The notes: generated from the sequence alone by a model not told the origin. Positions 35,471 through 47,415 are shown, counted from the stretch's first letter. The stretch: 64,000 nucleotides of DNA from Moniliella sp. 'wahieum' (GCA_003971905.1 RSEE01000064.1:1-64000); one strand, 5' to 3'. A program made the numbers and translations.

Positions 35471-37560
35471 CATGTCTGTCCCGTCCAGCCCGCGCCCGGC
35501 CCCGCCTCCAGCACCGCCCCCCCCAGTGCCGCATACAGCCCCTCCTCCCCCACCCTTCCCGCCCGCCGCCTGCGCGACATGCACTCCGACTCCCCCGCCT
35601 CCCGCAGCGTGCGCCACCGCCGCCACGCCAGGCCAGCCGTGCGCATCCCTCTTGCCTTCCGTGCCCACAGCCCCGATTCCCTCGTTGCCCCGCAGCTCGC
35701 CGCCGCGTCGACGCGGTTGCCGTCCACGTCGCCATCACCCTCCCTCGTCGTCCCCTCCGCGATCGATGCGCTCCGACCCCTCTGCCGAAGAGGTGTCCAC
35801 GCTTGGCATGGGCAGTGGGGGGAGCAGGTTGGATTTGGCCGCCGAGGAAGATCGGTCGTACCTCGACCCTATGCCGCCGATGTTTCTCGCGCTGCGGTCT
35901 CGGGGGATGATTTGTCGCTTCCGCTGGGGTGCGGAACGGTTCGGGTAACGCCACCTCCTCCTCCCCTCGTCTTCGTCTTCCCCCTCGCCCTCATCCTCGC
36001 CCTCATCCACGTCCACGAAGCAGGACATCGTCGTCGCACTTTTTCCCGGTGCAGAGCACGCCTTCGTCTCCTGCCTTTTCGTCCCAACGCCCCAACAAGA
36101 GCTCGCGCCAGTCCCGGCACTTGGACAATGTGACGTTCGAATCCTCCGAATCCGAGTCGGACCAAGGAGGTGGCATGAGTGCGTTGTCCGCTTCCCCGAC
36201 CAAAGTGGACAGGAGGAATGAGGCGCCTCTCCTCCTTAGCTCCGAGTCGACGCGTACTGTCCAAACAAGGGTACCAAGCCAGCTCACCCGATCGCCCATT
36301 GACTTCCACTCGCTCTTCCTACCCGGCCTCGCATCTTCCCAATGGCTTGCCTGGCCGTACTTTGCACCATACCACGGACTCTCCCCTGCACGCTGCTCGT
36401 TCGTCTACCGCCCCGCTCTACCATTCCGCTTCTGCCTACTCCCAGCCAAGGGATGCGCCCCGTGCCTCCGTCTCCCCGGCCCTCCCCCAGCAGCGGGGCG
36501 ACGGGGGGGGACAAGTGCGTGAGACGAGGAGAGAAGACCTCCCTTCCAAACGGAGTGCGGTGGAAAGGGTAACACGTCTGCCTTCGATGCGCGGCCACGA
36601 CCGAGCCGCATCGCTAAACACGCTGCCGCTTCGTCCGATACGAGCAAGCACCTCGATGACGATGCGCCATACCCCCCATGCCTCTCATACCTCCCTGGCC
36701 TCCCTGACCTCCCTGGCCTCCCTGGCTTCCACCTCCCTTACGCATTCGAAGCCAGCACACCAACCCAGACACGCAGGTATGACCCCCTCGTTGACCATAC
36801 CGATCACATTTCGGCTAAGGAGCCTGCCCGTGAACGCGAGATGGACAGGGAAAGAGAGCGCGAAACTCACGCTGTCTCCCGGACAGGCTCGATTCTTCAT
36901 CGCCTGACCGACGCAGTCTTCCAAGCGGCTGGCACCCTCGCCCAGCCGGACGGGACCGAATGGCCTCGCGTCCGTCCGCTAACCACGCCCACGCAGAGGC
37001 ACACGCCCACCCCTCGCCCCTGCCTCTCCGAGCGGGAAAGGGGACGCACCTGCTCAACCTGGAGCACGTGGCAGCTCGAATGCCTGAAACGTATCCCGAG
37101 GAGGTGGCGCAGCCCTTGGCCGATGTGGCGCGCAGTGTGGTGGAGATGAACGGTCGCTGCAACGGGCGTTGCAGGGTGCGATTGAGGCGCAGGTGGACAG
37201 TTGCTCGCTGCCTGGCGAGGCTGGATGGGGACGATGGGTGGGCCAGCTGGCGTCGGTGGTACGGAGTAGTGACGACCAAGCGCGCACCTTGACGATGGCG
37301 CTGCATGCCCTCTTGGCGGACAAGGAGAAGGATCGTGATCAGGACCCTGCGCCGGCGGACACGACGCCCCAAGGCTTGGGCTTGGGCTTGGGTCTGGGTC
37401 TGGGGTTGGGCTTGATGTCGCGCACGCCAGTTCCATGTCGAGTCTGCCTCGACCGTGGGCCCAGCGATGGGACCCAGCGCGAGCGTCTCCGTCGCACGCC
37501 GACGTGCGCCGCGTCTCAGCCCGCTTACCACCGTGCCCCCGCCCCAGGCGCGTGAGGACT
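35471..37560 (+). CDS. Large low-complexity Ser/Pro-rich protein, unknown function
   Basis: A chain of plus-strand segments reads as one disordered protein interrupted by frameshifts. It begins MSVPSSPRPAPPPAPPPPVP. Next come LDLAAEEDRSYLDPMPPMFL, SRHLDNVTFESSESESDQGG, SALSASPTKVDRRNEAPLLL, a SLASLTSLASLAS repeat, a charged KEPAREREMDRERE stretch, and a more ordered helical region. The last includes THLLNLEHVAARMPETYPEE, VAQPLADVARSVVEM and SVVRSSDDQARTLTMALHAL, ending in a (GL)n repeat. Acidic serine clusters and coiled-coil-like segments suggest a scaffold or cytoskeletal regulator, but I recognise no family. Start and end are approximate. Confidence 0.5.
37374..37413 (+). repeat. GGGCTT microsatellite encoding Gly-Leu
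   Basis: Imperfect six-base repeat (GGGCTT/GGGTCT) in phase with codons, giving GLGLGLGLGLGLGL near the C terminus of the low-complexity protein. Confidence 0.6.
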
Positions 37561-38502
37561 ACGTCTCGTCCCAGCGCCTTGGTGGCGCACGAGCGGACTG
37601 GGAGCCATACCGCGGTGCCAGAGCGCAGCCTCTACCCTGCCACGACGAGAACGGCATGTTCGATCGGTATCGGAGATGCCCGTTGCGCAGGCAGAGGCGC
37701 ACGCGGCGTCGTTTCGTTCGCTTCGCGCCTGCGCATGCAGCCGCCGGGCGCGCCTGAGCTGGTCTCGCCGCAGTCCGAGTGGCGGATGCGGGCGCAAGCA
37801 CGGCGGGCGGGCGTGGCGGGGGCAGGCGAAGCGGAGGCTGCGGCCGACGCTGCGGGCGACGCGCAAGAAGCCGACGCAGACGAGCGGAGGATGCGGCGGC
37901 GGAGGGGTTAGGGGCGTCGAGGAGCGGTGCGGGCGGCGTGCCGATGCATGGGGGCGACGGGCGGGCAGAGGGGCGGGTGCCGCGCACAGTGCTGCGGCGC
38001 GCACGCGAGGCGGCCCTGCCGCGGCGCTGCGGCGGAGTGGGCGCGAGGCGCACTGAGTCCTGAGTGTGGACGATACAAGCGATCGTCGCCGTCGATATTC
38101 CGTCGATAGTCCGTCGATAGTCCGTCGTCCGAGTCGCCGCTGAGACGATCGGTGCGGTCGATCGGCGTGGTCAGTTGGCCAGCGAGTAGCGCCGTCGGAG
38201 CACAGTGGCCATCCAGCAGGCCGCACACGCACGCTGACATAACCGCGCCCTGCCTCTATCGGTGCCATGTCGCAGCCCAGTATAGTACAGTACAGTCTCC
38301 CAGCCGCACAGGCCATGGCGACGCTGCCCGATAGCCGATAGCAGGCAGCCCCACCGCCACCCCCATCCCATCTCAGATCTCAGATGCCCACGCTGCGCAC
38401 CCGAGCAAGCGGCGAGCGCAGCACCGACGCCGCCCTCGCCGCCGCCGCGCCGCCGGCACCGCCGCGCTCGCCAGCCTGCCCGCCGCCGCCCCCGCCCCCG
38501 CC
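37561..38502. other. Intergenic, no clear gene
   Basis: GC-rich spacer between two plus-strand genes. It holds a short direct repeat CGTCGATAGTC (about 38100-38120). The Arg/Ala-rich frames look compositional, but the last exon of the upstream gene may extend to about 37910. Confidence 0.4.
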
Positions 38503-41500
38503 ATGCCCGCCGCCGCATCGCCCCGCCAGCGCCAGCGCACCCACCTCGCCGCCCTCGCGCTCCACCAGCACATCAGCCGCGCCCTCCGCCCCGGCGCCGG
38601 CCTCTGCTGCGACGTGTCCGTCGTCGCATTCGGGCGCGTGTACCGCCTGCACAAGCTCCTCCTCGTCCAGGCCGCCTTCTTCCATGCGCTCTTTGCCGCC
38701 CCCCAGCCCGCCGCCCGCCCCGCCCTGCTGCCCCTGCCCGACCCCAGCCTGTCGCGCCCCGCGTTCGAGTACTGCGTCGCCACCCTCTACGGCGCGCGCC
38801 GCCGCTCCACCTGCCCGTCTGGGCCAACCCACGCACCGACGCACCCCTCACCGCCGCCTTCCCCACCCGCCCCCACACCCACACCCGCCCCCCCGCGCCA
38901 AACCCCACACCCAGCCCGCCACCCCCCGCTTCCTCCTCTCCCTCGTCGCCACCAGCGCCTACCTCGGCCTGCCCAGCGTCACGCTCGCTCTCACGCTCAT
39001 CTGTGCCAGCATCACGCCCTACACCGCCGCCGCCTACCTCCGCTTCGCTGCCGGGCTCGGCATCGTGCCTCCCTCGGCTGCGCCGCCACAGCCCCCTCCC
39101 GCCGGACGAGCTGTTGCAGCCCCTGGCTGGATGGAGCCCCTCTCCACCGCATTCAATGTGTCTGCGACAAGCCCAACAGCAACAACTGCAACTGCCTGCC
39201 CTGCAACTGCAACTGCAACTGTCCCTGCCCCTGCCCCCGCAGCGACCATCCCCCCCCGTCCCCTCCTCTTCCACCGCCATCCCTTCCCCTATCCCCTCCC
39301 TCCCCCCGCGCCGAAAGCGGACGAGGATGACGAATCCCGTGGGCCACCCCTATTGTATGGGCCGTCGTGCCACAAGATTGGCCAGGCGGTGTGTGCTGGC
39401 TGTGTCGGTGGGGCAGCGATGTGCTAGAGTGGGAGATGCACTTGGCGTCCGGCCGCACTGAGACGGCAACGTCCGTACCGGGCACCATTCCGGGCACCAT
39501 ACCGGGTACCATACCCAGTACCATACCGAGTACCATACCGGGTACCGCGCCGTTCCTACCTTCGCCCCCGCATTCGCCGCTGGGCGGTGAGGTGGAGTTA
39601 CCGCGGTTGAGATCGCAGATACCCCGCTGCTCTCCCCTCGCGGGTCCTCGCCGCCCGCCTGCCACGCCCGGATGACGATGATGACGACGACCAAGCTTCC
39701 TCGTACGAGGTGGGCGACAGTAACTCCTCGGGCATCCGTGGCTCCCGCCCCGATTCGGCGTCTGGCTCGCTCTCCGGATCGGCCGAGGGCATCTTCCGCG
39801 CTCTGGGGGGACGGGAGACGCCCCCTTTTTCTTCCCTAGGAGAGCAAGATCAAGAGCTGGAGCGTGGACGTGAGCGGGAGCATGAACCAGAGCGAGAACT
39901 TGAACCCGAACTTGACCTTGAACCCGAGGAAGAAGTCGAGGCAGAGGCAGAACAGATCCAGGGCAAGAACATGAAGGAACGCTGGAGCCTGCGGCGCCGA
40001 TGCCGGTGGTATGGGCCTTCGACCCCGAGCTAGGTTTGCCGTCGTCGACCGTGCGCGACGTGATCTCGTCCGACTCGTTCTTTACCCTGACCGAGTGGAC
40101 GCGGTACAAATTTGCCCGGCAGGTGGTCGAGTTTCGTCGGGCCAACAAGGCGGAGTGGAAAGCGCAGGCACTTCCTCGATGGGGAGCCGAGTCGCCTGCC
40201 TGCCCGCGCGGGACGAGGAGACGGGCAAGACCAAAGTCGGGAGGCACAAAGTGCAACAGTCGATCCGACGACGGAAGAAGACGAGGATGAGAAAGAGTAC
40301 GCAGCCTTGTTTGCCACGGGCATCTACTACACCCATATGAGCTTTGAGGAGCTGAGCTCGATGGCCAACGACTTGTCACCCACCTCGTCCGAACTCTACA
40401 CGCCGGGAGAGTGTTACAGCGCGGGTTATGGGCGGGGATGGAACTGCGAACGCGGATCGAGGCATCTACCACGACCCAATCAACACATGAGGATCCGAGC
40501 GATTTGAACTTGGCTGCCACCCTTGCCTCCTTCCGCCCGACTGGGGAGCAATACAGGTCCTATTCCCCTTTGATGTCGCACTCGGCGGGGGCGTCCTAGC
40601 GCCCTGTCGCTCCGTACCCGAGCCAACAAGCGCTTTTTCCCCGTGCCTGAGGACGAAACAGTCAAGTTGGGCGACAACCTGAGCAGTTTGCTCGGCTTTT
40701 CCCAGGCGATCCGGGACCAACTGTCGCACTCCAAGGTGGACGTGGACGCGGTGTTGGCCGAGGCCGAGCCGATGCAGGCGACGGGCCTGGCGGCGTTGCG
40801 GGACTTGCATTCGCTACCGCTTCCGTTGGACCGTGAAGAGCTGGAAAGGGCGCCAACGTCGTTTGGCATTAGTGCGTGGTCGCTGACAGGGGCGGAGCTG
40901 GAGCGAAGGTGGGTGGAGACGTGGGTGCCGCGATCGTTGGGGGAGATGTGGGTGCCATTTGAGCCGATGCGAGTGGGTGTCGACTTTTGGGGGGTGGACA
41001 AGTTGCAAGAGCGCAGTCGGCTCTACTCTCCCACGTGGTTTTACGCTGGCAGTCTATGGAACTTGTATGTGGTCACGGCGCACAAACCCAAGGGTCCCCA
41101 GTTGGGCATCTACCTCCAGCGTCAAAATCCCAGCGACAACACCGCCTGCCTCGGCGCCGCCAGAGCAAGGGACAAACCGCGGGTCTGGGCGCCTTCGCTG
41201 GACCGCTTGTTAAGCGAAGGGTTGAATGTAGACCTCTCGGGCGACGGACCAAGTTGGACGCCCTCGGCCCGGCCAGCTATGCCCTACACCGATTCGCGCA
41301 AATCCATCCGTGCCTTTTTTTCCATCCACTGCCCCTCGCCCTTGGGCAACGCTTTGACCCGCTTCAGTTCGGGCCCGGACCAGTTCACCCTGTCCCAGTC
41401 GTGGGGGTGGAAATCCTCGTCGTTGCTCACCACGCTCAACTTGCCTGACGGTCGCTTGGAAGAAGCCAAACCCGATTGGGCCACCCGCTTCCGTTGTGTG

Positions 41501-41521
41501 TGCACCGTGGGCGTGGTCTAG
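38503..41521 (+). CDS. Fungal BTB/POZ-domain protein
   Basis: N-terminal BTB fold: CCDVSVVAFGRVYRLHKLLL, then FFHALFAAP and FEYCVATLYGA (about 38590-38800). These modules mediate dimerisation and cullin-3 binding. After a Pro-rich interruption, helices (FLLSLVATSAYLGLPSVTLA) and an acidic linker follow. A conserved fungal region then reads FDPELGLPSSTVRDVIS, SDSFFTLTEWTRYKFARQVV, YAALFATGIYYTHMSFEELS, VGVDFWGVDKLQERSRLYSP, WFYAGSLWNLYVVTAHKPKG and LSQSWGWKSSSLLTTLNLP. Order and content fit a widespread, poorly characterised class of fungal BTB proteins. Several frameshifts separate the blocks, while the last 292 codons (40643-41521) are intact. A 12-bp minisatellite lies in the linker. Confidence 0.75.
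39478..39546 (+). repeat. 12-bp minisatellite encoding GTIP/STIP
   Basis: About six units of ACCATACCGGGT with point differences, in phase in one plus frame (PGTIPGTIPGTIPSTIP). It lies in the unstructured linker of the BTB protein. Confidence 0.7.
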
Positions 41522-42080
41522 CCTTTCGTGGTGGTCCGCAGGGGGTAGGCCGGTTAGGGGGAGCGATCACTAGGACTAGAGTGACTAGTGACCGCTGGGT
41601 CCAGAGGGAGGCTTTGAGGCCCCACAAGCGAGATGAATGAATATGTACCAAGTGAAACCGAGGTGATCGATCCGATGACCGGCGAGAGGGGTGAGGCGAT
41701 TCTGGCGAGTAGGCGAAGTAGTAGCACTTGTGCAAGTGAGGCCTTTGAAAAGAGGTGGTTCGGGCACAATCCCTGATCTCTGGTTGGCCGCAACAGCTGC
41801 CCGGTCGCTGCCATCGCTGGGGACTATAGTTGGAACGGCACTGGGCTCTCTCTACGTGAAGGTAAGAAGCTACGGAGACCAAACAGCCAACCTCGACGGA
41901 GTATAGAAAGCAACATCGAGCCAAACATTGGAATTCTTGCAGTACAACGGCCTCGAGAGCCTATCTAAATTCGAGTGAGAACCGTGAGGAGGGGGGAATG
42001 CGCCGATGAAAGGGATGAACAACAGGAAAGGGGGAGACCAGAACAAGTGCGAATAAACTGCTCACAATTAACAAGGCAGT
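41522..42080. other. Convergent intergenic region with palindromic motif
   Basis: Spacer between the 3' ends of the BTB and Hsp70 genes. AGAGTGACTAGTGACC (41578-41593) is a copy of the recurrent near-palindrome. No gene is seen. Confidence 0.55.
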
Positions 42081-44076
42081 TTAGTCCACCTCCTCGACCG
42101 ACGGGCCATCGTCCCCGCCGGCACCGGGAGCCGCACCGCCCGGGAAGCCGCCGGGGCTGCGCCGCCCGGCGCCCCGCGCCCGCATACAGCTTTTGCATAA
42201 TGGGGTTGGCAATTCCCTCGAGCTCCTTCTGCTTGTCGTCGTACTCGTCCTTGGAAGCTTCCTGCGAAGCGTCCAGCCACTCAATCGTCTCCGAGATGGC
42301 CTTGTCCAGCTTCTCCTTGTCGGCCGCATCAATCTTTTCCGACACACCTTGCTCGTTGAGCGAGTTGCGCAAGTTGTACGCGTACGACTCGAGCCCGTTC
42401 TTGGCGCTGATACGAGCCGAAGCAGCCTCGTCCTCTGCCTTGTACTTCCGCGTCGACACCATGCGTTCAATGTCTTCCTTCGACAGACGACCCTTGTCGT
42501 TGGTGATGGTGATCTTCTGCGACTTGCCCGACGACTTGTCGGCGGCCGAGACGTTGAGGATCGAGTGGCGTCCACGTCAAACGTAACCTCAATCTGGGGC
42601 ACGCACGCGGGGCAGCGGGATGCCAGACAGCTCAAACTTGCCAAGCAAGTTGTTGTCCTTGGTGCGGGCCCGCTCCCCCTCGTACACCGAATCAGCACAC
42701 CGGGCTGGTTGTCGGCGTAGGTCGAGAAGATCTCCGACTTCTTGGTAGGCACAGTGGTGTTGCGCTTGATGAGCGGCGTGAACACACCGCCGGCCCGTCT
42801 CGATACCCATCGACAGAGGGGCAACGTCGAGCAGCAGCAGGTCTTGGGTCTTCTCCGACGTGTCACCCGACAGGATGGCAGCCTGAACGGCAGCACCATA
42901 GGCGACAGCCTCGTCGGGGTTGATCGATTTGTTCAGCTCACGGCCGTGAAGAAGTCCGAGAGCAACTTCTGCACACGAGGGATACGGGTCGAACCACCAA
43001 CCAGAACAAATCGTTCACTGACCCTTGTCAATCTTGGCGTCACGGAGGACCTTCTCGACAGGATCGATAGTATGGCTGAAACAGGTCACCGCACAGCTCC
43101 TCGAAACGGGCACGGTGATCGAGGTGTAGAAGTCAATGCCTTCGTAGAGCGAGTCAATCTCGACCGTGGTCTGGGCGGCCGAGGAGAGGGTGCGCTTCGC
43201 ACGCTCGCATGCAGTGCGGAGACGGCGAAGGGCACGGGCATTGGAAGTGAGATCCTTCTTGTTCTTGCGCTTGAATTCCTGGACAAAGTGGTTGACAAGA
43301 CGGTTGTCAAAGTCCTCACCGCCCAAGTGGGTGTCACCCGCAGTGGCCTTGACTTCAAAAATGCCCTCCTCAATGGTCAGCAGCGACACATCAAAGGTAC
43401 CACCACCCAGGTCAAAGATGAGCACGTCGCGCTCCCCGTCAGTCTTCTTGTCGAGACCGTAGGCAATGGCAGCGGCCGTGGGCTCGTTGATGATGCGCAT
43501 CACATTGAGACCAGCAATAACGCCAGCGTCCTTGGTAGCTTGGCGCTGCGAGTCGTTAAAGTAAGCGGGCACAGTAACTACACCGTCCTTAACGTCGCCG
43601 CCGAGGTAGGCCTCGGCCGTCTCGCGCATCTTGAGTAGCACCATCGACGAGATTTCTTCCGGGGTAAACTTCTTCGTCTCACCCTTGTATTCCACCTCGA
43701 TCACAGGCTTGCCGCCCACGTCAACAACCTTAAAGGGCCAGTGCTTCATGTCGGACTGCACTTCTGGGTCGGCGAATTTGCGGCCAATGAGACGCTTGGC
43801 GTCAAACACCGTGTTGTGCGGGTTCATGGCCGTCTGGTTCTTGGCGGCATCGCCAATGAGGCGCTCCGAATCGTTAAAGGCAACATAGGAGGGGGTGGTG
43901 CGGTTGCCCTGGTCGTTGGCAATCACCTCAACGCGGTCGTTCTGCCAGACGGCGACGCAGGAGTAGGTGGTGCCGAGATCAATACCAACCCTGGCGGAAG
44001 GCAAAGAGAAGGAGGTCAGCACCGGGGGTCTTGTGTCGGGGGGGAGGGCGGGGGAGGAGGCACATACCTTGGTCAT
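42081..44076 (-). CDS. Cytosolic Hsp70 chaperone (SSA type)
   Basis: ATP-driven chaperone. Exon 1 is MTK (44068-44076), followed by a 77-nt intron (43991-44067). The ATPase domain shows [52 protein letters not shown] and [20 protein letters not shown]. Substrate domain and lid follow: [53 protein letters not shown] Gly/Ala/Pro-rich tail ends SVEEVD, the cytosolic TPR-cochaperone tag. The expected length of about 640 aa fits. At least five single-base frameshifts (one G at the exon-2 boundary, others near 43085, 43010, 42900-42660, 42550 and 42170) break an otherwise near-perfect protein, pointing to assembly error. Confidence 0.95.
43991..44067 (-). other. Intron after codon 3 of Hsp70
   Basis: 77 nt, GTATGT donor, GCTGACC branch, CGCCAG acceptor. 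The exon boundary carries one G too many for a phase-0 join to VGIDLG. Confidence 0.75.
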
Positions 44077-44424
44077 GGTGGGCAAAGGAGAATAGCGTGG
44101 GGAGGGGTGAGGATGGGACAGATGGAGGCGAGGCTGGGGCTGAGGTCGACATTTAAACCCATGGCCAATGCGCACGCTGCACAAGCAGGCGGCCGTGCGG
44201 GCACACTGGCTCCGTGCGCTCCCGCAGCGGGCGGCGCAGGGGCAGTGTGCTGTGGCTCTCCCCTCCGCAGTCCAGCGAGACACACAGAAATAGAGCGAAG
44301 CGCAGCGAACCAGCAGCCGCAGGCACGGGCGCAGTGCTCGCACGCGTACACTGCCTCCACGCCCGAGGCGTGGCTGGCTGCGTCCGTCTCCCCCGCATCC
44401 CGTCTGGCAGCGTCCCTTGCAGAT

Positions 44425-44436
44425 GCTTCGCGAAGC
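44425..44436 (-). promoter_or_regulatory. Possible heat-shock element
   Basis: GCTTCGCGAAGC contains TTCnnGAA, the core of an HSF-binding site, about 350 bases upstream of the Hsp70 start. An AACCCTA motif lies further upstream at 44539-44545. No binding data; one core unit only. Confidence 0.35.
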
Positions 44437-44634
44437 ACCGACGTCATTCGGCAGACATCACATTCGCATCACCTCACATCACCCATCCATCCCTCCTGCG
44501 CCTCAGCACACCAACGCTCCGCCGCACGCCCAGCTGGTAACCCTACCGCTGGGGAACCTCTGAACTCACAGATCTAAACGCTTATGTACGCGGCGCCCAT
44601 TAATATTTACCCCGCCCTTCTCTCTCTACTGCAA

Positions 44635-44666
44635 ATCCATCCATCCATCCATCCATCCATCCATCC
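44635..44666. repeat. ATCC microsatellite
   Basis: Eight tandem ATCC units between the 3' end of PCF11 and the Hsp70 promoter. Confidence 0.9.
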
Positions 44667-44740
44667 CTCATCATTAAAGCATAGCATTGCGCCTCCACCT
44701 CCTCCTCCTCTTCTCACCAGCCACACCGCATCACACCCCA

Positions 44741-46987
44741 TCACGCCGATGGCGCATGCCGCTTGGCCGGCCTCTCGTCCGTCGTCGCCACAGGCTCCTC
44801 GGGCGGCCCCACCGGCACCCCCGACGCAGCCGCATCCGCAAACGGATCGTACTCCTCCTCGGCCTCCTGCGTAGCCTCCGGGTCGTATTCTGCCTCGGGG
44901 TCGTACGGCGTCTCGTCCTCCTCCTGCTCTGCTGGCGCCGCCTCGTCGGCTACCCCTGGTGCTTCCACGCGCGCAGCCGGCGCCTGTGCCCCCCGTCCTG
45001 GCCGTCTCGGCGTCGCGCCCCGCCTCGCTGCTGGCGGTGGGGAGCAGGGGCGTGTCGGGCGTGCCTGGGGTAGAAGCGGAACTGAAAGCGAGTTGGCTCG
45101 CCTGATCGTCGGCCTCCAAGTCGGACCGGCTGCGCTTGCGCCCCAAGCCCAGCGACTCGGATTTCAGTCGCTCCACCGGGTCCGACGGGGTGGCGCCGCC
45201 GAGCCTGAGACGCTCGAGGTCCGGTGTGGCCTCGCGCAGCTCGGGCGTCGCGTCGCGCTGCACGGTCGAATTGAGCGTGCGCTGGGAAAAGTCGCAGGTG
45301 GCATGGAGGTAGACGCCGTGCCGTTCGACGGCATTGTACCACACCCATTCCTCCTCGTCTTCATTGTACTCGGACTTGAATCGTTCCTTGCAGATCACGC
45401 AAGGCGTTGCCGCCACCGCTGGGTCCGAGGGGGCCGGGACAAACTTGCGGCGCAACTCGGCCTCCTTCTCGGCTGTCAATCCCTCTTCCTCCCGCCGCTT
45501 TGGCCCATCCCTTCGTCCTCTGCGCCCCCCGTCACATACTCCTCCAAACGAGGGAACCACATGCGCGACTGGCCCCGTGCAATGGATTCCTTGACTGCTT
45601 TGTTCTGGCGGAAGTGCCAGTCCAGGTGTTGGCGCATGCTCTCCTTGCCCTCTGCTCGGTCGGGGAAGCGACGCCCGCATTGCTTGCACGGAAACGGCAA
45701 CTCCTCCTGACAAATCTGCACGATGGTGGGCAAGGCGGACGCAAGATCCTGGCTACTCCACCCCAGCTTCATCCCCATCACTTCGCGTGCATACTGCTCA
45801 TCCTGCTCCTCGGGCACAGGGGAAAGGTAACTGCACTGGCACCTGCACCCACGGGGGTAGCTTGCACTGCTGGTGCCATAGGAGGTGTAGGGGAATTGGA
45901 TACCTTGGCCAACAGACCTGACTGTAGCAGCTTGGCAAACAGGTCAGTAGCTGGCACAGCCGTGGCTGGCGGGGCGCTGATTGTCGGGGTGCCTCCTGTG
46001 GGGGCTGGGGCGCTACGGGCGCTGGGGGTGCTGGAGCAAGGAGAGGGGTGCCGCCTTGCACAGGCAGAGGGGAATGGACAGCAACAGGGTGCTGAGATGG
46101 CGGGGGTGTACCAAGCCCCATCATAGGCGGGGTGGTGCTAGCGGGAGGACAACTCTTTTCCAATGCAGCAATTTGTACCTCAATCTTGCTCAAATCACTA
46201 GGCGATACAGCGCCAGTTTGGACGACCTGCTTAAGTCCCATCAGCGCATCAACACGAAGAGGCAAGTCTTTGTTGTTTGGGTCCGAAGCCAGCTGCGTTT
46301 GAGCCCAGTGGATCTGGTCGTCAATGCGCTGGGGAAGAGGACGTTGCAAGGCATGGGCCGCACTTGCTGCGTACCCTTCAGCCGGGCGGGGAGACGCAAG
46401 CGCCTCCACTTCAGCCTGGACTCTGGGCCAAACAGTGGACCACCATTCGCTCCAGCATTGCGCCAGGTCAAGGCCATGTCGGCCATCTGGCGCTTTACCT
46501 GGGCATCAACAAGCGCATACGTCTCGGTAAAGAGGCGGAGCATATGCGGCGCCCACATACTCGGATACGGTTCGCCGGCATTTTTGCAGATCGAGTCGAG
46601 GAGATAGAAAGCGGGGAGACGGAAGGGCGGGGGAGCCTACGAAAGCAAGGAGGGTCAGAGAAAGGAGGAGGGAGGCGCAACAAGACACGGCCCAGCGGAA
46701 GGCAAGCGTACATTGGAGATATGGGCATCGAGGGCCTGGCCCACGACGGGCGCCATGGCGAGTTTGTTGCGGACAGCAAGGTCGGTGAGGTAGCTGATGA
46801 TGTCCTTGCTGTTGAAGGTGAGCGTTTGGAGCTGGTCGTGGAAGAAGGCATCGAAGGCGTTTGGGTCGCGGGCAATCAGAGCCATGTCGATGGGCGGGGG
46901 CGGGGGCAGGGGCAGGGCTGGCGGCAGGGGATAGGCGTAGGGCGGAGCACCATAAGGGGCCGGCGGGGGGGCAAAGGAGCCGTACAT
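44741..46987 (-). CDS. PCF11: PCF11, mRNA cleavage/polyadenylation factor subunit
   Basis: Subunit of cleavage factor IA. Its N-terminal CID binds the phosphorylated Pol II tail. Start MYGSFAPPPAPYGAPPYAYP at 46987. The CID is split by a 75-nt intron (46637-46711): DIISYLTDLAVRNKLAMAPV, then FYLLDSICKNAGEPYPSMWA and ALVDAQVKRQMADMALTW. A Pro/Gln-rich middle follows. The C terminus has the two family zinc modules: CKQCGRRF...MRQHLDWHFRQNKAV, and CVICKERFKSEYNEDEEEWV with AVERHGVYLHATCDF. It ends in an acidic tail (EAEYDPEATQEAEEEYDPFA) and RPAKRHAPSA, stop. Length of about 720 aa is normal. Frameshifts lie near 46410, 45830, 45480 and 44990. Divergent from the uL29m gene. Confidence 0.9.
46637..46711 (-). 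other. Intron in PCF11
   Basis: 75 nt, GTACGC donor, TCTGACC branch, TCGTAG acceptor, inside the CID after DAHISN. Confidence 0.75.
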
Positions 46988-47014
46988 GGCGTCGGACGAG
47001 GGGGACGGCTAGGC

Positions 47015-47051
47015 GGGGGGGGGGCAGGGGCAGGGCAGGGCAGGGCAGGGG
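47015..47051 (+). other. G-rich tract, possible G-quadruplex
   Basis: A G10 run followed by five GGG/GGGG runs separated by CA. It starts 28 bases upstream of the PCF11 start codon, with the G-rich strand opposite to the PCF11 coding strand. Confidence 0.5.
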
Positions 47052-47388
47052 CAGGCAGGAGGCAGTCTGACACGGGCGCTGTGCGGGCTATGGGCGCCGG
47101 GGAGCTCAAGCAAGGATGGGCGCTGCGGACAGCAAGCAGGCGCGCGGCAGACGGTCGCTCGGATGGGAGACGCACTCCACGTTCAGCAGTTCAGCCGGCA
47201 GGCGGGGCGAAGCACACGGCGTTCAGCACGGCTCAGACACACGTTTCCTTCTGCTCTCGGCTGCCAAATCCAGCTGCCAACAAAAGCGCAGCGCTGAGCA
47301 ACAACAGAACAAGACGAGACGACAATGGACGATGATGGTGGCCGTCCCCCAACGCCGCAGGCGCCCGCAGGCCGGAAACGACGCCCCC

Positions 47389-47415
47389 AACCCTAGCGCA
47401 CGCATCCAACCCTAG
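47389..47415 (+). promoter_or_regulatory. Two AACCCTAG elements in the PCF11/uL29m promoter
   Basis: AACCCTAG at 47389-47396 and 47408-47415, 19 bases apart in the same orientation, about 230-255 bases before the mitoribosomal gene start. Same motif as upstream of RPL10. Role inferred. Confidence 0.5.

Noticed and set aside
42742-43888. Plus-strand frames of 298 and 85 aa opposite Hsp70
   Set aside because: Antisense shadows of a highly expressed, codon-biased gene.
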